From JAVVEH01 sp032251435 (GTDB taxonomy: Bacteria > Verrucomicrobiota > Lentisphaeria > Oligosphaerales > MVZH01), in contig JAVVEH010000020.1 of NCBI GenBank assembly GCA_032251435.1, positions 1-64,000 of the forward strand: a DNA stretch of 64,000 nt. The letters are read 5' to 3'. The notes below the pieces were generated by a model. It saw only the letters and a list, made by a program, of their open reading frames with translations, did not search any database and was not told where the DNA came from. Positions 17,114-25,283 of the stretch are shown piece after piece (the stretch's first letter is position 1; each line of letters opens with the position of its first letter). Position numbers and translations under genes: made by a program.

Positions 17114-17947
17114 CTACTTCTCCAAGACCTCGTTTCGCGGAGGGACGTATTTTGAGAAAACCAGCTTCACCGGCGTGCCTTTTTTGGGGACAAACTCATC
17201 GTTCACCTCCATGCCGAAACCCGGCCCGTGGTATGGATTTTTGCTCTCTTTACCGTATTGAATCACGGCGCTTGGATTGGGCCAGATGCCGATCACCACG
17301 CCCCCGAAGTTGGCCGCGTAGACGCGCTCGCCATTTTTTTGGGTATGCAAGAACGAGCCGGTGAAGACCCAGCTGTCAGTCACCTCCTCAGGTTCCTCCT
17401 CCGCGGCGGCGGCTTCGCCTCCCCACATATCCTCATCGCCGCCCTGCCGATTTCGGATTAAGGATATGATGTTCGTCCGCTCCGTCCGGCCGTTGATGTC
17501 CCATTCCACCTCGACACGCACTCGGGAATCGGCGACTTTCAACGCTCTTTCCCACCACAGTTGTTCAAGACCGGGCGGCATGGGAGTGGGCTTCAGACCC
17601 GCCAGCAGCAACGCCGTGTGGAGAATTTCCGGTTTGACGGTGGTCACAAAAATCGCCTCATGCTCAAAGGTGTCGGGCAGGCAGACAAGGTATTCCAGAA
17701 TGCCGCTTTCCAGGCAGACGCTGGCATCCATGCGCACTTCCCGCGTCTTGCGGTTAATCGTCAAACCCGGGAACGTGATGTTGTCTCCTTCGATCACGAC
17801 ATTTTTCTCCACCGGTGTGTCCGTTTTGGGCGCCGTCGTGTCGGCGGCGCCCGGTTTGTCGGCGTCCGGAGCGGGCGCGCCGTTATCCGCTTGAACGGCT
17901 GAAAAACCAAAAAGCAGAAGGGTGAGAAGTGAGTATTTGACAATCAT
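17114..17947 (-). CDS. Secreted YdjY-like protein
   Basis: 277 residues. A signal peptide (MIVKYSLLTLLLFGFSAVQA) is followed by a low-complexity Ala/Asp/Pro/Thr linker to about residue 48. The mature part matches the YdjY domain: INRKTREVRMDASVCLESGILEYLVC, then EHEAIFVTTVKPEILHTALLLAGLKP, in which the EHE and LHTALL elements are diagnostic. YdjY proteins are envelope proteins of unknown biochemical role, common in the PVC bacteria. An acidic patch (EEEPEEVTDSW) interrupts the second half. The downstream AraC gene follows after four bases. Confidence 0.72.
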   Translation of the reverse strand: MIVKYSLLTLLLFGFSAVQADNGAPAPDADKPGAADTTAPKTDTPVEKNVVIEGDNITFPGLTINRKTREVRMDASVCLESGILEYLVCLPDTFEHEAIFVTTVKPEILHTALLLAGLKPTPMPPGLEQLWWERALKVADSRVRVEVEWDINGRTERTNIISLIRNRQGGDEDMWGGEAAAAEEEPEEVTDSWVFTGSFLHTQKNGERVYAANFGGVVIGIWPNPSAVIQYGKESKNPYHGPGFGMEVNDEFVPKKGTPVKLVFSKYVPPRNEVLEK

Positions 17948-18377
17948 AGTGAATCCTGTGGGCTGGTCTGTTGAAAAGACGCGCGGGCGACATCATTTGA
18001 CTCCGTAATATATAACCCGATTTGGCGGGAAAAGAACCCGGACCCGAAAAGAAACCGGCGGGCCGGGCCGAAGCGGCGCTGTTAAGATGGTGTCCCGAGT
18101 GTGAAAGACAAGTCGAAAACAGGCGGATACCCACACCATGCCGCTGGCGTAAAAAGATGTGATTTTGGCCGGAAAAGCGATTGTGCGGACGGGTTGCCGA
18201 TATACATTATATGTCGTCATTTCCATACTTTAAACACGACTCGCGCGGGATGCGGGATGCCCCTCCAACGGGTCACGATCCGGGGCCCGGGAGATGTCAT
18301 TCACGTTGATCACCGGACACCCCTTCGTGTCAACGGCTGTCGCGCGCGGACTTTTTCAACAGCAAGGAGCATCCATT
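17948..18377. other. Divergent intergenic region
   Basis: It separates the minus-strand ydjY-araC pair from the plus-strand catabolic run and must hold promoters for both. Possible boxes for the rightward genes are TTGCCG at 18195 and the TATACATTATATG stretch just after it. I see no gene and no strong operator. Confidence 0.4.
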
Positions 18378-19544
18378 ATGACTGGCGCCAACAACCAAGT
18401 CTGTTTCGACCCCGCGGTAAAAGGTATTGATCCGGCCAGCGTGCATTCGCTCACTCTCGCCAGCGGCGCCAACATGCCGGCGCCCGCTTTCGGCACATTC
18501 CATTCCGATTGGGCGCAGGATTACATGAAAGACGCGACGGTTGAGGCGATTCGCCTGGGCTGGCGTCATCTTGACACGGCGCGGGCTTATGAAAACGAGG
18601 CCGATGTCGGGGAAGCCATCCGCGAAGCCATCCGCAGGGGCTACATCCATTCCGCCGCCGACCTGTTCATCACCGGTAAACTGTGGAACGGGCATATGAG
18701 CCCGAAAGACGTGGCCCCGGCTTTTGATGAGACCTTGAAGGCCTTGGGTGTTGATCACATCGACATGTACCTGAATCATTGGCCCTGGCCCAATGTGCAC
18801 ACGCCCGGTTGCGCCGGGGATCACCGGAATCCCGACGCCGTGCCCTATATCCATGAAGCCTTCCTGGAAACTTGGGCGGAGATTGTCAAGCTCAAAAAAG
18901 CGGGAAAGGTTGTGGACATCGGCACGTCCAATCATACCCGCGCCACGATGGCATTATTGCTTCGTGATGTCGCTGAGGACGAACGGCCGGTCGTCAATCA
19001 AATGGAAATGCATCCATTGTTCCAGCAGACCGACCTGCGCCGGTATTTCGAGTCTGAAGGCATTGTCTGCACGGGCTACATGGCCATGGGGTCGCCAAAC
19101 CGGCCGGCCCGGGACACGTTCAAAGAACACCGGGCCGACATGCAGGACCCGACCCTTCAGGCCATTGCCCGGGAACTGGGCGTTGTGCCCCCGAAGGTTT
19201 GCCTCGCCTGGGCCGCTCAGCGCATGAATAAGAGCGGTGGATACGTCGCCATGGCGACCCGGTCCGACTGGATGGTGGACAACCTCGCCTGCGCGACGGA
19301 AGATCTCCTGTCGCCGGACCAACTGCTGCGCCTGTGCGGCGACGGCACGCCGGATAACCCGGGCATCGATGCCAACAACCGGCTCATTTGGGGCCAAGTT
19401 TTTCTCTGGCCCGAAGCGGAAGGAGACTGGCGGATTCTCTGGGACGACAGCCAAGTCTTCGAAACCCGGACCGGATATCAGGAATTTAAAGCGGCTTACA
19501 AGGCGTACGCCGCGGTGAAAGAGAAAACAACCTATCGGGCGTAA
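18378..19544 (+). CDS. Aldo-keto reductase
   Basis: 388 residues from the ATG at 18378, which has AAGGAG eight bases upstream; a longer frame from 18294 lacks family sequence. The catalytic tetrad is visible as Asp66 and Tyr71 (HLDTARAYENE), Lys101 (FITGKLW) and His134 (YLNHWPWP). NADPH-dependent reduction or oxidation of sugars and aldehydes is the family activity. It is about 70 residues longer than typical members, with an extra N-terminal 20 residues and an unusual C-terminus after CATEDLLSPDQL, where an insert GDGTPDNPGIDANNRLIWGQ sits. First gene of the plus-strand run; the next gene is a dehydrogenase. Confidence 0.87.
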   Translation: MTGANNQVCFDPAVKGIDPASVHSLTLASGANMPAPAFGTFHSDWAQDYMKDATVEAIRLGWRHLDTARAYENEADVGEAIREAIRRGYIHSAADLFITGKLWNGHMSPKDVAPAFDETLKALGVDHIDMYLNHWPWPNVHTPGCAGDHRNPDAVPYIHEAFLETWAEIVKLKKAGKVVDIGTSNHTRATMALLLRDVAEDERPVVNQMEMHPLFQQTDLRRYFESEGIVCTGYMAMGSPNRPARDTFKEHRADMQDPTLQAIARELGVVPPKVCLAWAAQRMNKSGGYVAMATRSDWMVDNLACATEDLLSPDQLLRLCGDGTPDNPGIDANNRLIWGQVFLWPEAEGDWRILWDDSQVFETRTGYQEFKAAYKAYAAVKEKTTYRA

Positions 19545-19610
19545 ATTTCAACATCAGACCGATCAGACGGGCTCGACCGATCCTTTGAGATTTTGACAGG
19601 AGATTAGAAC

Positions 19611-20639
19611 ATGACAACCATGCGACAGGCGGTGATGCCGGAACCCGGCAAGATTGTGATTGGCGAAGCGGAAAAACCCGTTCCGGGCCCCGGAGAGATC
19701 CTCTTACGGGTCCAGCGTATCGGCGTTTGCGGGACGGATATTCATGTCTGGCACGGGAAACATCCGTTCACGCCTTATCCCGTCGTCCAGGGACATGAGT
19801 TTTCAGCCATTGTCGAAGCCGTGGGTGACGGTGTCACCAAAGTGACCATCGGTGACCGGGCCACGGCCGCGCCGCAACAGGTCTGCGGTGTCTGCAATCC
19901 CTGCAAACGAGGTGATTATCATATCTGTGACGCCCTCAAAGTCCGGGGATTCCAGGCGCCGGGGTGCGCTCAGGATTTTTTCATCACCACCGAAGAGCGG
20001 ATTGTCCCGTTCCCGTCCTCGCTGTCCTATGATCAAGGCGCTCTAATCGAGCCGGCGGCGGTCGCCGCCCATTCGACCAACCGGGCGGGTGATTTGACCG
20101 GTAAGAATGTTGTCGTGCTCGGCGCCGGCACCATTGGCAATCTGGTCGCGCAAGCCGCCCGTTGCCGGGGCGCCGGCAAGGTGCTGATCACCGATCTCAG
20201 TGACTTCCGGCTGGCGAAAGCCAAAGAAGTCGGCGTGGATGTCACCTGCAATGTCGGGGAACGCTCGCTGGCGGACGCCGCCAAGGAGGCGTTCGGCGAT
20301 CAGGGATTTGAGGTGGCCTTCGAGGCGGTCGGTGTTGAGGCGTCCCTGGATGACGCGGTTCAGAACATTCAAAAAGGCGGTGATATTGTTGTGCTCGGTG
20401 TTTTCGGCGACCGGCCCCGGGTGGACATGTCCGTCGTTGGTGATCGTGAATTGACCCTGATCGGCACGCTCATGTACCAGCAGGCGGATTATGAGCAGGC
20501 GGTGGCGTGGATCGCGGAGGGGAAAATCATCACCGCCCCTCTGGTCACCAAACACTTTCCTTTCGAACACTACGAGGACGCATACCACTTTATTGAGAAA
20601 CAAGGGGATAAAACCCTGAAAGTGGTCATCGATCTGTGA
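19611..20639 (+). CDS. Zinc-dependent medium-chain dehydrogenase (sorbitol/threonine DH-like)
   Basis: 342 residues, the family's usual size. The catalytic zinc site is GVCGTDIH with the GHE motif (VVQGHEFSA); the structural zinc loop has four Cys (QQVCGVCNPCKRGDYHIC). The NAD(P) fold is marked by VVVLGAGTIGNLVAQAA. Good ribosome site (AGGAG) before the ATG. Members oxidise polyols, sugars or threonine. With the flanking aldo-keto reductase and GH65 gene it most likely handles a sugar or polyol released by the glycosidases here, but the exact substrate cannot be read from the sequence. Confidence 0.9.
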   Translation: MTTMRQAVMPEPGKIVIGEAEKPVPGPGEILLRVQRIGVCGTDIHVWHGKHPFTPYPVVQGHEFSAIVEAVGDGVTKVTIGDRATAAPQQVCGVCNPCKRGDYHICDALKVRGFQAPGCAQDFFITTEERIVPFPSSLSYDQGALIEPAAVAAHSTNRAGDLTGKNVVVLGAGTIGNLVAQAARCRGAGKVLITDLSDFRLAKAKEVGVDVTCNVGERSLADAAKEAFGDQGFEVAFEAVGVEASLDDAVQNIQKGGDIVVLGVFGDRPRVDMSVVGDRELTLIGTLMYQQADYEQAVAWIAEGKIITAPLVTKHFPFEHYEDAYHFIEKQGDKTLKVVIDL

Positions 20640-20726
20640 GCGAAAAGCCAGTGGCGGCGCGCGCGTCAGGCCTGACGGAGAAAACGCGCGTCCGCGGGAT
20701 GACCAGACAGTGATAAGGAAGAGCCG

Positions 20727-22937
20727 ATGAGCAGCGCGCCGCGGAATCCGCGAACTCGATACTGGGTTCAGTCGACCAAAAAAGAACTTGAGGGCAAACT
20801 TGGGACAACCTTTTCGTTGTCAAACGGGTTGCTGGGACTGCGCGGCGCCCATGAGGAGTGTCCGGACTGGGGACGCCCGGAATTTTATGTGGCCGACACG
20901 TACGCGGCCGGCCCGCCCGCCTTGCTTGGCTTTCATGATCCCGATCACATTTTGACGCATCCCGACCGGATGGCGGAGGACCATTTAAACGGGCTGGGTG
21001 ATGACGCCATTCAGACCCTGCCCAACCTGCCCTTTCCGGTTGGCGTGAAGCTGTCGGTCGGGGACGCGCCATTCGGCTTTGACACCCACAAGATTCTCAG
21101 CGCCGAGCGCCTGCTTGAGATTGACACCGCCGTCATGCGTCGCACGTTGGTGTTTCGTGACGATCAAAACCGCCGCACCCGGGTCGACTCATGCCGGTTC
21201 GTCAGTATGGCGGACCACAACCTCATCTGTCTGCGCGCGGTTGTCCGGCGTCTGAACCACCAGGCGCCGGTGGACCTTGGCGGATTTCTGTTTGAAGATG
21301 TGGCCAACACCAACGGTGTGCGCTTGTGGACGGCTGGCGAGCGTCTTGAGCAACCCGGCCTGCGGGGTCTGGAATGTCTGACCCGCGGCACTGGCCTCAC
21401 GATCGCCATCGGTCAAGCGGAACACGTTGTCAATACCGATGATGAGATATCCCTCGATTTATTCGCCATCGCCGGGACCATGTCTCTGCCCGAGGCGTGC
21501 GAACGGGTGGCCGCCGCCCGGCATACGGGCTTTGATCAGTGCCTTCAGGCTCATCAGGAAAGCTACGCGGCCCAACGGCGGGCCGGGCGGGTGGACTTCG
21601 ATGGCGACGCCGCCACGGTGCAGGGATTCAACTTTGGTCAAACGCACATGCACATGGCCGCCGGTCCCACGGCGGATCGATCCGGCCTGCCGATCAAAGG
21701 GCTGACCGGGCACGGCTACCGGTTCCTCACCTTTTGGGACATGGACTTCCACATGTTCCCATACTATCTGATGACGAAACCCCGTTGGGCGCGTAAGCTG
21801 CTCGAATACCGCTACAACCAGTTGCCGAAATACCGGGAAAACGCCCGCAAATGGGGCGCGGAAGGCGCCCAGGTGCCGTGGGAAACCGGCGCCCGGGGAG
21901 AAGAGGAGACAGCCCCGTGGCTGTGCCTCCAAGAACGCGAAATTCATATTTCGGCGGATGCCGCCTACATGTTCAAGCGTTACGCCGAGATGACCGGTGA
22001 CCAGCGAGTCATGCTGGACATGGGGGCGGAGTTCGCTTTCGAAACCGCGCGCTTTTACGCGTCACGGTTGGTGTGGAACGAGACAATGGGCCGCTTTGAT
22101 CTGCCGGATATCGGTTGTCCTGATCAGTATCACACCTTCGCTGACAACAATGTCTTTATCTCGTTGTGGGCCCAATGGAATCTCAGTCACGCCGCCGACT
22201 TGTTCGCCCAGGCTGACTATCAAGCGGCCGCGGCCGCCGTTGGTGTTGACGCGCGGGAGGCGGCGCGGTGGCGGAACATGGCCGAAAAAATCCACATTAT
22301 CCCCCCTGACGCGGATGGCGTCATTGAGGAATTTGATGGTTTCTTCGATTTAGACGCGGATATTGACGGGATTTGCGAGACGTATTGCAGTCATTCACAG
22401 GCGGTTAAACAGCCCGATGTGTTGGCGGCGTTCATCCCGTTTGAGGATCGCTATGATGTGGAAACCCGCCGGAAGAACTGGCGGTTTTACGATGCCCGGA
22501 CCCTGCACGGATCCTCATTGTCCCTGCCGGGCATGGCCTACGCCGCCGCCCGTTGCGGGTTGAATGATGAGGCGTTGTACAATCTGCACAAGTCGTGCCG
22601 GATGGATTTGGATGATGTGAATTTGGATACCGAGCGGGGGGTGCATTTGTCCGGCGGCGCCGTGCAGTGGTGCGCGGTTGTCCATGGATTTGGAGGATTG
22701 ACCGCTTCCGGTGAGGGGCTCACGTTTCATCCCAATCTTCCCCGGCAATGGCGATGGTTGTCCTTCGCCGTCCATTGGCATTTCCAGCTTGTTGACGTTG
22801 AGATTACGGAAAAACGGATTACGGTGACGGTCGGCGCGGAGGAATCCCAGGCGGTTCCTGTCCGGGTGCAAGACGGCGCATGGGTGTCCATCCCGCCCGG
22901 CGAAACCCGGGAATGGACACTGGAAAAATCGATATAA
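20727..22937 (+). CDS. GH65-like glycoside phosphorylase/hydrolase with altered catalytic acid
   Basis: 736 residues. The N-terminal beta-sandwich begins YWVQSTKKELEGKLGTTFSLSNGLLGLRG, and the (alpha/alpha)6 barrel carries GYRFLTFWDMDFHMFPYYL and GAQVPWET. The putative phosphate loop is HGSSLSLPGMAYA near residue 595. In GH65 the general acid is the Glu of a GPDEYH-type motif; here the corresponding sequence is GCPDQYHTFADNN, with Gln467 (codon CAG at 22125-22127). That change would remove the normal proton donor, so the protein may be inactive, non-catalytic or use another acid. The gene is otherwise intact and lies in an apparent operon. Confidence 0.82.
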   Translation: MSSAPRNPRTRYWVQSTKKELEGKLGTTFSLSNGLLGLRGAHEECPDWGRPEFYVADTYAAGPPALLGFHDPDHILTHPDRMAEDHLNGLGDDAIQTLPNLPFPVGVKLSVGDAPFGFDTHKILSAERLLEIDTAVMRRTLVFRDDQNRRTRVDSCRFVSMADHNLICLRAVVRRLNHQAPVDLGGFLFEDVANTNGVRLWTAGERLEQPGLRGLECLTRGTGLTIAIGQAEHVVNTDDEISLDLFAIAGTMSLPEACERVAAARHTGFDQCLQAHQESYAAQRRAGRVDFDGDAATVQGFNFGQTHMHMAAGPTADRSGLPIKGLTGHGYRFLTFWDMDFHMFPYYLMTKPRWARKLLEYRYNQLPKYRENARKWGAEGAQVPWETGARGEEETAPWLCLQEREIHISADAAYMFKRYAEMTGDQRVMLDMGAEFAFETARFYASRLVWNETMGRFDLPDIGCPDQYHTFADNNVFISLWAQWNLSHAADLFAQADYQAAAAAVGVDAREAARWRNMAEKIHIIPPDADGVIEEFDGFFDLDADIDGICETYCSHSQAVKQPDVLAAFIPFEDRYDVETRRKNWRFYDARTLHGSSLSLPGMAYAAARCGLNDEALYNLHKSCRMDLDDVNLDTERGVHLSGGAVQWCAVVHGFGGLTASGEGLTFHPNLPRQWRWLSFAVHWHFQLVDVEITEKRITVTVGAEESQAVPVRVQDGAWVSIPPGETREWTLEKSI

Positions 22938-22952
22938 AAAACGGATATTTAG

Positions 22953-23972
22953 ATGGATAACACATTATTTAAGCGGGTGTGTGACACACCCGGCATTCCC
23001 GGATTTGAGGATAACGTTCAAGCGATCGCTAAAGACATCCTGGCGGGTTGTTGTGATGAGGTCACAAGCGACCGCATTGGCAATGTCATCGGGATCAAGA
23101 AAGCGGCCGGCAAGCGTGACGGACGGACCCCGAGGCTGCTCTTGGCCGCCCATGCCGATGAGATCGGCATGATGGTGAAACACATTGACAACAAAGGATT
23201 TATCCACTTTATTCAAGTGGGCGGACTGAATGCTCAGGCATGCGAATCCCAGCGTGTCGTGATTCATTCCGCCGAACCCGTCCGCGGGGTCATCGTGCCC
23301 AAAGGCGGCGACACCAAAGCGGCGATCGCCGATTTGCTGGTTGACACGGGATTGCCCGTTGACGAGGTGAAAAAACGGGTATCCCCCGGGGATCCGATGA
23401 CTTACGAGGGCGACGCGTCCATTCTCAATGACCGCATGTGGGTCGGCCGCAATTTTGATGACCGGGCTGGCACCTATTGTCTTTTAGAAGCGATGCGCCA
23501 GGTCGGTGAGACCAAGGTTGATGTGTACGCGGTCAGCTCGGTTCAGGAGGAGGTGGGTCTCCGCGGCATGCACGCCGCCGCCCGCCGTCTGGATCCGGAT
23601 ATCGCCATCGCCATTGACGGGAGTATGGCCCGCGGAGCTTATGTGAATGACCGTGACAATCTTACTGAGCCTGGAAAAGGGACGGGTATCTATCTCATCG
23701 ATAAATTGACGATTGGACATCCCGGCCTGGTGCGGTTCCTGTTTGGCGTGGCGGCCAGGCATGGCATCCCCCATCAACTGAATATCGGCGGGGGCACGGA
23801 CGCCTCGGCAATTCAGAAATCAGGGGCTGATGTCATGGCGACAACCATTGGCGCTCCGACCCGTTACATGCACTCCACCGTGCAGCTTTGTCACGCCGAT
23901 GATCTGGACGCCACCGTGGATCTGTTGGTCAAAGTCATGGAATCCGCGCACGAGCTTTTGGAATTGGCTTAA
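22953..23972 (+). CDS. M42-family metallopeptidase (aminopeptidase)
   Basis: 339 residues, normal for M42. All metal and catalytic elements are present: LLAAHADEIG (His, Asp), NFDDRAG (bridging Asp), SSVQEEVGLRG (catalytic and metal Glu), AIAIDGS (Asp) and TRYMHSTVQ (last His). M42 enzymes are cytoplasmic, usually dodecameric aminopeptidases that trim peptides down to amino acids. It begins 15 bp after the GH65-like gene. In a run that otherwise handles sugars its presence, with an OPT-like transporter two genes on, suggests peptides or glycopeptides are used together. Confidence 0.92.
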   Translation: MDNTLFKRVCDTPGIPGFEDNVQAIAKDILAGCCDEVTSDRIGNVIGIKKAAGKRDGRTPRLLLAAHADEIGMMVKHIDNKGFIHFIQVGGLNAQACESQRVVIHSAEPVRGVIVPKGGDTKAAIADLLVDTGLPVDEVKKRVSPGDPMTYEGDASILNDRMWVGRNFDDRAGTYCLLEAMRQVGETKVDVYAVSSVQEEVGLRGMHAAARRLDPDIAIAIDGSMARGAYVNDRDNLTEPGKGTGIYLIDKLTIGHPGLVRFLFGVAARHGIPHQLNIGGGTDASAIQKSGADVMATTIGAPTRYMHSTVQLCHADDLDATVDLLVKVMESAHELLELA

Positions 23973-24030
23973 AGATAAGTTGCGAGTCGCGAGTAGTAAA
24001 GCACCAAAAACCAAGCACAAAGTATCTGGC

Positions 24031-25203
24031 ATGAAAATAACCCGCGTGACCACGACGCCGATCCGCATCCCGCTGAAAGGTTTTTTTTATAATTCTGAGT
24101 GGGCCGGAACCAAGCGTGAATGGGGCGGGCGGTTGAGCCGCGTCTCCCCGAAACGCCCAGGCCCGATTCTGGAATATCTGCTGGTTCACATTGAGACCGA
24201 CGAGGGTGTCTCCGGTCTGGGCGAGGCGCCCGCGGATATTGGTTTTTTCGGTCAGACGTTAGAGGGCATTCAAGTGGCGGTGGAGGACTATCTGGGTCCC
24301 CAACTGGTCGGCAAAGATCCCTTTGACCGGGAGTACTTGATGGACCTGATTGATTACCGGGAAAACAGTTGCGCCAAATCCGGGATCGATCTGGCCTTGC
24401 ACGATTTGGCCGGCAAGGCGCTGGGCGTGCCGGTCAGTGATTTGCTCGGGGGGTCGCACCGCGCCCGGGTGCCCGTGGCCATCGAAATCGCCGGTGGAAC
24501 GCCGGATGACATGGCCGGCGAATGCCTCAAGTATATGGACAAGGGTGTCCGCGCCTTTAAACCGAAAATCGGCAGTATTCCCGAAAAGGACGCCGACCGC
24601 CTCCGCGCCATCCGCGAAGCGGTGGGCCCGGATGTGTCCATTCGGGCCGACGCCAACCGCGGGTATTCACCCAAAGAAGCGATTCGGCTCTGCCGTTTGG
24701 CTGAGAAGTACGAGGTGAATCTGGAGCTCCTCGAACAGCCTGTCGAGGCGTATGATTTGGTTGGCATGGCCCAGGTCCGCCGCTCCGTTGACACGCTTAT
24801 CGAGGCGGATGAAAGCTGTTTTTCCATTCAAGACGCCATGCGGATTATCTGTTATGAGGCGGCCGATGTGTTGAATATTAAAATCGCCAAGGCCGGCGGT
24901 CTGCTCAACGCCACGAAAATTGCCGCTCTCGCTCAGTCAGCGGGGCTTCAATGCGTGCTGGGCACCGCGTTCGGGACGGGGGTCAAGATCGCCGCCAAGC
25001 TGCATTTGGCCGCCGCCACGATCGGCATGATCGACGCGGTTGAGTTTACCGAATTAGGACTCCATGGGCCTCTGCTTCAGGGGCGGCTGGATGAAGATCT
25101 AGCGTTGCCGGTGGCGGCGGATGGCTGCCTGCCCGTTCCCACCGGGCCCGGACTGGGGATCGAACTTGATCACGAGCAAATCGCGGCAATGACCGTGTCA
25201 TAA
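24031..25203 (+). CDS. Enolase-superfamily enzyme, muconate-lactonizing subgroup
   Basis: 390 residues from the ATG at 24031 (MKITRVTTTPIRIPLKGF); an upstream extension overlaps the M42 gene and is not family-like. Catalytic Lys pair FKPKIG on strand 2; metal ligands Asp in RADANRGY, Glu in LLEQP and Glu in LIEADES; second base Lys in NIKIAKAGGL on strand 6. The strand-6 Lys puts it in the MLE subgroup (cycloisomerases, dipeptide epimerases, succinylbenzoate synthases), rather than the His/Asp sugar-acid dehydratases. Given the M42 peptidase upstream, dipeptide epimerase is one possibility. A short GCGAGTCGCGAGT repeat lies in the 58 bp before it. Confidence 0.85.
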   Translation: MKITRVTTTPIRIPLKGFFYNSEWAGTKREWGGRLSRVSPKRPGPILEYLLVHIETDEGVSGLGEAPADIGFFGQTLEGIQVAVEDYLGPQLVGKDPFDREYLMDLIDYRENSCAKSGIDLALHDLAGKALGVPVSDLLGGSHRARVPVAIEIAGGTPDDMAGECLKYMDKGVRAFKPKIGSIPEKDADRLRAIREAVGPDVSIRADANRGYSPKEAIRLCRLAEKYEVNLELLEQPVEAYDLVGMAQVRRSVDTLIEADESCFSIQDAMRIICYEAADVLNIKIAKAGGLLNATKIAALAQSAGLQCVLGTAFGTGVKIAAKLHLAAATIGMIDAVEFTELGLHGPLLQGRLDEDLALPVAADGCLPVPTGPGLGIELDHEQIAAMTVS

Positions 25204-25283
25204 CCATCGCCACGGGGTCATCTCCTCATCACCAAACACCCGGCAGGAGTCATTGAGCGCATGATGGCATATGTCCTAACCGC

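Noticed and set aside
24031..25203. L-fuconate dehydratase
   Set aside because: Tempting beside a fucosidase, but the strand-6 Lys (IKIAKAGG) marks the MLE subgroup and the His/Asp dyad of sugar-acid dehydratases is not evident.
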